DNA of 64,000 nucleotides from Drosophila miranda (taxonomy: Eukaryota; Arthropoda; Insecta; Diptera; Drosophilidae), in contig NC_046674.1 in NCBI RefSeq assembly GCF_003369915.1, positions 6,758,001-6,822,000 on the forward strand. Direction: 5' to 3'. The first letter of the stretch is position 1. Each line of letters opens with the position of its first letter. Positions 45,930 through 56,698 of this stretch are shown here, piece after piece. The translations under genes were made by a program, and so were the position numbers. The notes under the pieces are model-generated. The model did not search any database. It was not told where the DNA came from and saw only the letters and a program-made list of their open reading frames with translations.

Positions 45930-46160
45930 GTCTTGTAGACTTTTATTGGCCCATGACTGCCATGGAGGATCGGTGGATCCGGTGGTTCCCGGTGAGGATC
46001 GGATCGTTCGGATCGCTCGGGTATGCAGCGCACATTGCGCAATGTGCGTCGTTCGCACAGTGGGGCATCGACGCGTTTTATTGGCAATGCAATTAATTGC
46101 TACATTTTCCCAAAGGAAAATTATGAACTAACATCAATTAGGATGCGGCTGGACAACGGA
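45930..46160. promoter_or_regulatory. candidate enhancer with C/EBP and homeodomain palindromes
   Basis: A 20-bp perfect palindrome at 46029-46048 contains ATTGCGCAAT, the optimal C/EBP (slbo) site. A second palindrome, GCAATTAATTGC, is at 46089-46100. Repeated GGATCGG/GATCG units precede them at 45965-46020. No ORF. Function is inferred from site quality and clustering. Confidence 0.4.
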
Positions 46161-46639
46161 TCGGAGCGGGTCTGTGAGAGTGTTTTGGGCTGGGAGGCTG
46201 TCTGGGGAGCAATCGCAAAAAAAAAAAGGAAGAACGCTTAATGATTCAGGCTTTTTAATAGGCCATAAAATCTCAATATCGGTATAGGACGACGCATAGC
46301 ATCTCTCGTATCTCTGCCCGAACATATTTCACATGTTTTTATTATTTCTTTTTTTTTTTCTTTCTTTTTTTTATGGCTAATTCTCCTTTTTGCCATGCTT
46401 TTCATTAGCCTTTGCGCTTGGCCTCTGTCCTCCCATGCGGTTTTATTTGGAAGTTGAGACATTTATAATTGACACATGTCAACAGTTTGCAGGATCGGAT
46501 CTCTGCAGAGGGACAATCGATAGAGATCTAAACAATGATGACAGCCGACTTTCTGAATGCAACTTTGTGTGCGGCGTGTGTCATATTCTGTTCTACAGGG
46601 TTTCCATTTCGAATTTGAACGTATGTCACTGTTAGCCGG

Positions 46640-47360
46640 TTTTTTTATGACTGTTCTACGATCTATATTGACTCACTTGACTGTTATACGCCTCGTCTAA
46701 TACTCATATACTCCTCTTTTTTACTTTTGCACGTTTTTGGGCTTGGTTTAGTGACTGTAGGGCTTATGTTTGACATATCCCATTGTAAGATAAGTGTTAT
46801 ACGCTTTTATTTTATATTATCTCCTACAGCTTTGTATCCTTTATACCATAAGAATGCCTAGATCCCTTTAGACATGTCTAAAACAGTGTTGTACAATTCA
46901 AAAACGACTTTTCTTTTGGTTTTTAGGAAACTGTAATACAACTGTCCTACGACTGCAATTGGGAACATGAATTAAAGATTATTAAAAGACTATTCTTAGC
47001 ATTTCAGATTAATTTTATAATAAAACTGTTATACAAATGTTATACATAATGTTTATATGTGTTTCTACTAGTATTATACCCCACAATTGGTTTCTTATTA
47101 TATTATTATACAACTTTTGTATATTTTATACTGTTCTACTGTTATACTATTGCTTTTTGACTGTTATACAATATACTATACCATTATTATATGTTATTTT
47201 TTAAACTTGTAAGAAACTGGAATACAAATGTATGAAATAAAACTGTTATACGACTGTTATACATATCTTCAACCACATTTCTGAGATTATTACCCTAATA
47301 AACGACTATTTTCCGACTAAAATACATCCGTTATCCCAAACAGAGCTGTTATACAAGTGG
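46640..47360 (+). repeat. GTTATAC repeat field
   Basis: GTTATAC occurs nine times (46683, 46796, 47028, 47039, 47141, 47163, 47245, 47256, 47348), usually as CTGTTATAC or ACTGTTATAC, with related CTGTTCTAC and CTGTCCTAC copies. Spacing is irregular. The surroundings are AT-rich and non-coding. Confidence 0.7.
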
Positions 47361-48144
47361 TATTGCTTCTGCAAAATATTCAAATCCCCCACCCACTCAA
47401 TCGTCTCTCGTCTCGTAAATAAATGTTAATTTTTGAATTCAAAATTCAAGCATCCAACACACGATAATCGATACGAAATTGATTCCAACAAATCTCATGG
47501 CAAGACGGCGGTTGCTAAAAAAAAAAAAAAATCAGCTAAAACGCAACAAGAAATAAACCGCTAATCACTTGCCGGATTGTGACCCGACCCGGCAAAAGGC
47601 CAATTTAGATTGGCGTGGATTTTGGGGGCACGATGGCAGCGAAAATTATGAGCTCACCTCATAAAAATAACGCCACAAGGAATTTCCGTATATTCTCATG
47701 TTTAAATATAGTAGTATAATTTCGGAGGCAGGCCCAGATTCCGTTTGATCGGTGGTGCGTGGCAAGTACCGCAAAACGCCAACAAAAAAAAAAAAAAACA
47801 AAACAAAACCTACCAAAAAACATTTGCATACTTAATTAATTCCAAAAACCACAAAAAACCGATAAATATGCATGCGAGAAAAAGAAAAAAAAAAACGCCA
47901 AACGAGATGAAAAAAAAGAAGAACAAAAGACAACAACAAAAACTACGACCAGTACGAATATGTACTCTAATTTGGTTGTCAAAACGACTTCAGATTTGTT
48001 TTTTTTTTTTTTTTTTTTTTTTTTATAAATGGTTTTCGGTTTTCGGTTTCGTTTTCTGTTTGTGTTTTTTGGTGATTCAAACACAGGCGCCAAATGTTTT
48101 GCCTATTTAAAAGTTAATAAAATCATATTATCAATAAGATTTAT

Positions 48145-48172
48145 GGGTTCGGGTTCGGGTTCGGGTTCGGGG
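48145..48172 (+). repeat. (GGGTTC)n repeat
   Basis: Four tandem GGGTTC units. Confidence 0.85.
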
Positions 48173-49359
48173 CGATGGGGAAAACACACACACACACAGA
48201 GAGATATTGAGAACTCTCAAACGAGAAACTATGCGATGCGCCTTTAAAATATATAAATTTTAATTAGCCCGAACGATATTTGAGAGATCAAGATCGAAAT
48301 CGAGATCTAGTTGGGGACGAAGACGAAAACGAAGACGATGCCTCTGGATCGTGTCCAAGTCGTAGCTGTTTCTTCGGGCCTTGTTTCACTAATTAAGCCA
48401 AAATGGGCGCGTGTTTTTCAACAACAACAACAATCTCTCTCTCTCGTCTTTGCATGATCTTTAATAATTTCGAAATATTTGTGGTTGCTGCAGTGATCTC
48501 TTCTGATCTTGATCTTCGGCCTGATGATATCCCGCAGTGTGAAATATTTTTTTGATGAGAATTTATCATTTTTGTATGCCAACACCCCATTGCCTCCGTT
48601 TCGTGCTGTTATACACTTTTCACTCCAACAGGAGTATGACACTTTTTCATGGGGAAGGCTCTAAAGCAGGGTAAGCCTTGGGTAGGTTTTTGTTTGCATC
48701 TTTATGGAGAGATCTTGAAGAGTATCTGGGCTTCCTTGCACCATCGACACACCTTTTTGTTTGGCTTGTTTTTGGTCTTCTGTCGATCATAAATTGGTGC
48801 AGAGGAGGCGCACAGGCACGGGCACAGGTCCCTCTCGGGTTGACATGCCAAACTGCAGTCAAGAGTCGCCAACAGTTTGTTCGGTTCTCCAAGTCTTCAG
48901 GTCTTTAGTCTCCAAGTCTTCCAGGTCTTCAGGTCTTCCAGCTCTTCAGATCTTCAGTCTCCTGTCTGCTGCTGATAAGCATCTTCTGCAGCTCCAACTA
49001 CAGGTTGGGATTCTTCTTGGGTGCTGATTACCAGCCTGGCATCATCATGATGTTGCCGCTGATGCCGATGATGAGGAGGTGGATTCTTGCGCGGATTGGC
49101 GCTCAAATTTCATGAGCTGATTGTGCTACTTATTGCTGGAGCGTACGAGAGGCAACAAAGTCTAGTTATTGATGATCCAGAGAGATTGTAATTGCTGGGC
49201 TGTGGGAAGGTGACGGTAAAACTATATAAAAATAGAGAGAAAGTACCGTGCACCGAGTGTGCTGTGGGAAATGCTGTTCCCCAGTTGGCATTCGTATTCA
49301 TAATGATCCTACCATCATATCATTTCGTTAAGCTGCAAACCCAATCCCAAGGCTGTTTC

Positions 49360-49397
49360 CCCCAGCCCCCAGCCCCCAGCCCCCAGCCCCCAGCCCT
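49360..49397 (+). repeat. (CAGCCCC)n repeat
   Basis: Five tandem heptanucleotide units. Confidence 0.85.
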
Positions 49398-50799
49398 CTG
49401 ACCATCCACCATCCACCACTCCCATTGTTCTGTTCTTTAATCGATGATATTCATTTTGCAGCCAGTTGCAACTCCATTGAAAACTATTTAAGCCAAATTG
49501 TTGCGCTATTTTGTGCACATGATTGTTACAAATTGTTCAATTAAAGGCTTAAAAGAGGAGAGGAAAGCCGAGTGCGCCTGTGCCTGGGAGCCCACGGGGC
49601 CTGCAGACCGGCCACTAACTGGAGTCCACTCCACGGCCTCCTCCTGCTCCTCCTCCTACCGATAATGGATGTGCGTTTAAGCAGGTCCATGATAAATTAT
49701 CCCCCGAACAGCAGGTGTCGCCTCATTGTCTGTCTCTGTCTCTGTCTCTGGAAAACTCTGTGTGAGAACGCAGGGGAAATCTCTCTCTCTCTCTCGCTCT
49801 CTCGCTCTTGGATTTTTCCTTTATTTTTCTTATTGTATGAACAATTTATTAAAAGCGAAATTTTACCTATAAATAAACCACAAAAGCCACACCACATCTC
49901 TAGAAAAAAAACTCAACAGCCATGACCTAAGGCAATCATTTTTTAGCAGAGGAGCAGCAGGGCAGGGGGGCAGCGGGGCAGGGGAGGAGGGCGATGGAGA
50001 TCTACCTCATTGTTGCTGCCTTCTGCTGCTGCTGTTGTGGCAAGCGGGCAATTAGGGGCGTGATTTTCCAACAATTTGTGCATTTTTAGCATAATTGAAG
50101 TCGCAATAAAAGCGTTAATTAGTTTTTACATTTCGCATCGAGCACCCACCGCAGCCCTCTACCCCCTCCCTCCCTCACTCCCTCCCTGCAGCATGTGCGC
50201 TTGATTTAGTGCACCGAGCCGCATAATTTATGACCAAATTGTATGGCATCCCAGTGGATTGGATTGAATCGAACTCAGCCATCAGCAATCATACATACAT
50301 ACGTTTTTTATTCATATTTTGTTGTATGCAATTAAGCATAAATACGAATGCTGATAATCAAGATATGCATGTGGCTATTGTGCAGTAATTTCCTTCTTTC
50401 AGCAAAGGGAATTTGCTTGAAAGAGGTATTTAATTAGGGAATTTAACTCTCACTCCCACCTGTACCCTACAAATGGCCCAACACTCACAAAAGCTCGCTC
50501 TCCTATTATGCAGGGAGAGGGAAAATAAGGCCAGTTGCACTGATCAGAGGAAGGAATGAGAGAGATCAAGATATAATCCACCTACACCGCAAACTCACAC
50601 TCCCCTCTCCACCCACGCCAAGAATGAGAGCAGAAATGCTGCCAGCTTCCAATATGCCCTCACTCGTTCGCTCTCCTTTTGCATTTATGAGCGAGCAATT
50701 CGGAAGCGAACTAAAAGGAGAGCATGGAAGCAGGGGAATTGAAATGAGCGCTAGGCCACGTACGCATCTGTCGCGCTCTCTCTCTCTCACACATTAATT

Positions 50800-51518
50800 T
50801 CATCATCGGTCCGCGTGCGTTTCGAAGTCAGCTCCGCGTTTCGCGCAGCGAAAATCGTGAAAAATGGTGGAAATCAAAACGGAAAAATGTCGCGGGAAAT
50901 GTTTAGTGTAGTGGTGCAGTGTTTAAACATTGAAAATGCCAAAAATATGCGGTTTAAGTGCAATAAAAAGTCCGTGACCAATTGAGTGGGCGGTCCGGCA
51001 GCAAAATGGCATACAAGCGGCAGATTGCAGAATAAAATATGGCCAAATATGTGCAAAATGTGCGGAGCACCCCCCAGCTTCCATGGTGCCGTGTGGTGTC
51101 TCACTTTTTGTTCCATTTGATCGCGTGATGTCTTGCAAGTGTGTGTGTGTGTGAAAATATGTAGGTCAAAGAAGGCGAGAAGCTTGTCCCTTTCCCACTC
51201 CAGCATTGCCGCAGAGAAGAAGAGAAGCCAGCAAGGAATGAGCGGGCCGCTCTCTTTCCAAGCGTGCCAATGATTTTAGGTGATGATCTCTCTCTCTCTC
51301 GTCTACTTTTTGCACAAGAACTTTGCAAAGTGTGCGTGCATTGGGAGAGTTGTTCCCTCTAAAGTCTCACCTTATAAAAATATATCCCAAATTTGTGCTC
51401 TTATTGGAATCGCATCTGCGTCATCATGTGAAAAGTTTGTATCTTCGTTCCGATTCGTTTCTTTATTCGTAATCCACGTAATCGTATGCCGTCGTAAGAA
51501 TCAAAATACTGACAAAAG
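50800..51518 (+). other. possible untranslated 5' exon of a gene beyond the window
   Basis: GA-rich DNA and a TCGAAGTCAGC initiator-like site near 50825 precede a stretch with AAAATCGTGAAAAATGG-type leader composition. It ends in a strong donor CAAAAG/GTAAGTAC at 51519. A short upstream ORF (16 codons with stop) starts at 50864. No long ORF is present. Read as a non-coding first exon with promoter; this is inference only. Confidence 0.25.
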
Positions 51519-54494
51519 GTAAGTACAAAATATATTTCCTTACTCTCTTACGAATTTCTCAGTGTATAGTAGATCTGGCATTGGTTGGTAGACTTTTTCT
51601 TTATTTCCCATTTACCGGAAACAATCTTTTTCCCCTTTCTCCACTATACAGACTTTTCGGACTGCATTTTCCACTTTGCTTGCATATGTATATATTTTTT
51701 TGGATTTGTTATACTTAAGAGGGTAATTTGTAAGTCTGTCCCATGGGGGACTGTCTCACTCCAGTGCCGGTGCCGGTGCCTCCATCGCCCCTACTGTCCC
51801 AACAGAGAGTTGAGTAATTGACAGCGATAAGGTATCGCATTGCGCTGACATGTTTCAAGCATTACAAAAGGCACTCGCACTCGCACTCCGCTCCACTCCG
51901 CTCCACTCCGCTCTGTCTGACAAAAGACCACACCTTCTGGGATCCGCGGGGATCCTCCTGGCATTCTGGCACGCGAATTTCACACCAATTCCAATTACAA
52001 TGCGGCAGAGGGAGAGAGAGAAGAACAGCGGCCTAAAGATTGAAGCACTTGTCTATGTAAACATGCTCCACCTACTTGGTGCAGCCCCTAAAACCATTTT
52101 GTGAATTTGATTAATAAAAGCCAGCACCAGCCCCAACAGATGCAAGCTGATGGCGGCTGATAAGGATGCTTACCTTCTATAGAGGAGGCATGCCACACTC
52201 TTGGCTCCACACCACACTCCACACTCCACACTCCAGACACCAAACCAGACTCGGGAACTTCAACCGAGTCCGCCGCGCGACGTGTTCTCATCGTCAACTT
52301 GTTGTCGGTTGTAGCTGTTTCTCTCGGTTCTGTTTTTGTTGTTGTTGTTGTTTTTGTTGCTGTTGCTGCTGTGGCCTGTTTTGTTGCCTGTTCCCCGTGT
52401 GTGTGAGGAAAGCTAATCTTTCAATTATAGACAATTTGTCAAATGACTGGAAAAGGAGACTGAAAGATGGCGAGACGAAGAGACTCTGACAGTAGATGGA
52501 GAGATGGGAGGGAGGGAGGGAGTGAGAGGGGATCTGGGGACATTTTGGTATAGGGTGCAGCCCCCAGCACAACGACAACGACAACGGCAACGACAACGAC
52601 AACGACACCGCCTGACGTAAACGAAGTCGTCTGCGCTCAATCATAGACCCATTTATAGGCGTCGAATTACAAGAACAAACTAATCGAAATCATTTATCAC
52701 GTCACCATGCAGGCAGGCAGGCAGGCAGGCAAGCTCTCCCCTCCCCCCTTTTCACCCCTTCCTATGGATCGCCCTCTCCTGTTCCCATTTATGTTGGTGG
52801 GAGGAGGAGGGCAGAGCAATCAGCACCTATTGTCAGGCCCCAGAGAGAGGTATCTTCGGTCTCCTCGGTCTGCGTGTGCGCCTGCGCTGTGGCCAAAGGA
52901 GATGTTGAGTAATATGATTAATTGGTAAATTATTGGAACTAAAAGGTGGCCCCCTTTGTTGTTCGCTGTCTCTCCCTCTCGACAAAATAAAAAAAGGTAA
53001 GGGCGGACAGGAGGTGATCGAAAGGAGATGAAATTACATTTGCTTATCAAAAGCTATGCTGAAAGGTATGGGTGGGGTGGGGGGGGCAGGGGGGGGGGAT
53101 GCGGATTTAAGTGATGAGGGAAAGGAGCCCATGTCTATAGAAATACTGAAAGACTGTATATTGTGGGTATTATCTGGTATATTATAAAGAAAGAAAATAT
53201 CTCTTTGGCTTTTGGCTTAGAATCGATACAGAAACTATAATGTATCTGTAGAATCGATTCTTTTTACACCGATATATTATCGATTATTAAACAACTGAAA
53301 TCTCTGTCTGGTTTGGGAACCGTTAAGCAGCAATTAGCCAGGAGGAGGAGGAGGAGGAGGGACTGCATTCCCACAATCCTGACACCTAATGCGATTTCCA
53401 TTTGGATTTGGATTCTCGACTCTCGGGAGACGCACGGGGAACCGGGGGACTCCTCGACTCCTCGACTCCTCGACTCGTCGACTCCTCTAAAACCGATTTC
53501 GCACTGGTGCCCGCGCACTAATTGCTGGCAATTTGTTGCATGTCCCAGAGGTGGCTTCGTTGGCTTCGTTGGAGCCCGAGAGCGCGCGCGTTTGGCCAAG
53601 TAATGAAATTTAATTATGTTGTATATCAACTTATTTGCATATCGCGGGCCACGTGCAGAAAAGGTTTCCAGAGTCACAGATAAGTCGCCAGATTGGAGAC
53701 TGGATCCCGGTTTTGTGTCGGGAGGGGGGTTGAAGAGGGGGAGCCCGTTTGAGTTTCCTTTTCTTGTTCCCTTTTGGCTGTTTTTCGCGGATTCTTTTCT
53801 GCTGATTTGTATTTTTTTTTGCATAGAATTTTTCGGTAAAAAATTCATTTTAATTACAGAAACACACAAAAAAACGAAAAAGAGAAGAGATCCAGCAAAT
53901 AGAATTAGCGCAAAAAGCACTTTTAATGTTAGTTTGCAAATATTTTTTTTTGTTTTTGCCGTTTTTTTTTTTGGCCATGAATTACGAGGGCCAAGGCGGA
54001 AATACCCGGTAGTTTGTAATCGTAGAACAGACCAGAAAACAAACACCAATTGTAACAAGACCCCAGTTTCCAGTCCCCCCTAGCTCCCCCCAGCCCCCTA
54101 GTTAGCTATAACTGTGCGTTGACCTTTTTCTTTTTTCGGGTCTGTCGGCCTGTCTGTTTCTTTTGGGCCTCTTTTGATAAATGTGCAACATTTAGACGCG
54201 ATTTGGGGCCAAGATAAGAGCGAATTGCGTGTATCCCGGGGTATCCAGGGCTATGTACGTCTTTGAGATGGGGTTACGCCACGGAAATGAAACGCCACGG
54301 TCTCTTCTTGTCTCTGAAAATGTCTCCAGGGTACACTCTAGTGCCATGCTCCGCTCTTTTTCAGACTTTCCCATTTTAGAGATTGCCAAAAAAAAAAGAA
54401 GGAAAAACAGAATCTTGGCGCTGCTTGTTAAATGTTTGTTTTAGCGTTTTTAATTGCTTTAATTATTTATTGTTTGGCTCTCTCTGTGCTCTCG

Positions 54495-54529
<35 letters not shown>

Positions 54530-55560
54530 CGACGGCGCGACAGGGCGCCAGCACAAAACGAATGACTTAGGCAACGAGCCTCGTTCCGAGCAATTTGTAC
54601 GAGGAAAAGCTGCCTGCCTGCCTGCCACTGTCTGCAAAGATTTCAATCAATAAATCAATCAATAATTGTGAAAGCTGAGCTAAGAGAGTGTCCAACTGTC
54701 CATCGATGTCCAAAGATGTTCTCCTGCATCTCTCTATCTCGCTCTCTCTCTCTCTCTCTCTGTCGTCCATCAGTCATACGCATATTTCAATTAACATTCA
54801 TGCGAGACACATTCCCCCCCCCCCCCCCCATTCCCCCTCCTATTACCATTCCCATACGATCCGTTCCGTTTCGTTCCGTTTCATTCCGATCCGGTTCGCA
54901 CTGCGGTCTGGTTTTTTTCTTTCTTTTTTATTTATTGATGGACCGAACACCATTTTTGCGCCTATATAACAATTACATTTTGTCAGCTTTTTTTTTGTTT
55001 CTCGTTTGGCGCCATTGTCTCTCTCTCTCTCTCTCTCTTTCTCTCTGTCTCTCGAAAACGGTAGCCCGGTAGCCGATCGAACCGCTGGTCTGCCCATATA
55101 TGAGGGGGGCACACAGCCGGCGGGCACTTGAGGCCACAAATAAAAAGAAAAGCAAAATCAGCAGCCACCCACCTTCCACCTTCCAGCTTCCAGTACAAGC
55201 TCCATCTCCAGCCCCAGCTCCAACTCTAGACAATGTAAGTCCCCTACTTGGCAGTCACATGTGTGGCTGTCTGTCCGTCTGTCCTTCTGTCTGACGGGTA
55301 GGATAAAACCTTTTTTGCATACTCTGATGCTGGACTGGGTAGCAAGGCTTTCGAATAGGTTTTGTCTGGGGCAGAGGAAGCTTTTGGTGTATTTTACGAT
55401 TTAATAATAATAAGAAAAGTCTTAAAAAAGATCGTATATCGTACAAGAATACTGGAAAATAGATGGAAAACTTCAAAATTCAATAATGTTGGAAAATTCT
55501 AGATCATCTAGATCTAGATCTAAATTCTGTGAATTAATAGATCTTTAAATATGTTTTGGG
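51519..55560. other. non-coding region with minisatellites
   Basis: No gene supported; long ORFs here follow low-complexity DNA. Includes AACGACAACG repeats (52568-52606), CAGG (52708-52730), the ACTCCTCG array, CT tracts (54495-54520, 54742-54762, 55018-55045) and a C16 run at 54814-54829. ACAAT/GTAAGT at 55233 is a donor-like site. Confidence 0.45.
53446..53488 (+). repeat. ACTCCTCG octanucleotide repeat
   Basis: Five near-perfect tandem units with one CTCGTCG variant. Confidence 0.85.
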
Positions 55561-55589
55561 CAATGCACATATGGATTATAATAAATAAA

Positions 55590-55895
55590 TAATAAATTAA
55601 TAATAATAAATAAATTAATTAATAATAATACATTAATAAATTAATAATAATAAATAAATTAATTAATAATAATACATTAATAAATTAATAATAATAAATA
55701 AATTAATTAATAATAATACATTAATAAATTAATAATAATAAATAAATAAATTAATAATAATACATTAATAAATTAATAATAATAAATAAATAAATTAATA
55801 ATAATACATTAATAAATTAATAATAATAAATAAATAAATTAATAATAATACATTAATAAATTAATAATAATAAATAATAATAATAATAAATAATA
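55590..55895. repeat. 44-bp AT-only tandem repeat, about 6 copies
   Basis: TACATTAATAAATTAATAAT recurs at exact 44-bp steps (55629, 55673, 55717, 55761, 55805, 55849). Units differ only by AATTAATT versus AATAAATT. Sequence identity implies recent expansion. Confidence 0.95.
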
Positions 55896-56621
55896 TTACA
55901 AAAAAATAATAATAAATAATATTAAAAAAAAAAATAGTATTAATAAAATAATATAGGATTGTGCACAATTTATATACATTTTCGTTTTGTTATAGAAAAA
56001 TCCATCATCGGATTCAGAACATTGATTCGACTCCTTTTTAGTGCCTAGTCCTTTTTCTTTTTTCTACAATTTGGAAATCAAGCAAAATTTTAATAAAATC
56101 TATTTATTTATTATTTATTCAACATTTTTTTCCTTCCCTAAATTTCCCTTTTTCAATTTCCCACATTCAAGTAACTCTTAAGAAAAGAATAAATACCCCC
56201 CGCCTCTTAAATTTCCCCTCGAATTTCCCTTTTGGCCCGCTCTCAACCAAATTGAATGATCAATTTCTGTCTTTGATTGCCTTTTGTGTTTGAAAATTCT
56301 TAAGTTTTCAGATAATTTTCAGATTTAAATATACGTTAAATCGATGCCATGTCGATAAAATTGATATGCAAGGGCATATTAGGGTCGCCTTTGGATCTGA
56401 CAGCACACTCTCTGTCCCGCTTAACCTCCTCCCCCCCAACAAGCTTTTTTTTTTGACATTTTTGTTAAGTCATCAACGCACACGGCGGGACGTCGCCTTC
56501 TTCTCTGGGATCCGAAAAGCTCCAAGATCGGAGACGGAGTCGGAGTCAGAGCCAAGTCTCGTGTTGTTACCTGTGACTGATTAATTTGGCTATTATGGCA
56601 TTTGGCTTTTATGCGCACAGT

Positions 56622-56698
56622 TGCCCCCGCCGCCTGCCCCCGCCGCTTGCCCCCGCCGCCTGCCCCCGCCGCTTGCCCCCGCTGCCTGGCCCTCCCCC
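56622..56698 (+). repeat. GC-rich minisatellite, 13-14 bp unit
   Basis: Five to six units of GCCCCCGCCGCYT inside otherwise AT-rich DNA. Confidence 0.9.

Larger units (their letters stand above)
47361..50800. other. non-coding region with simple repeats and conserved-looking blocks
   Basis: No gene. Contains poly-T (47999-48024), GGGTTC and CAGCCCC repeats, CTTCAGGT/CTTCCAGGT repeats (48890-48960), and a run of homeodomain-type motifs around 50055-50400. Confidence 0.5.

Noticed and set aside
53264..54058. 264-residue minus-strand ORF
   Set aside because: Covers the ACTCCTCG repeat and poly-T tracts; no recognisable domain.
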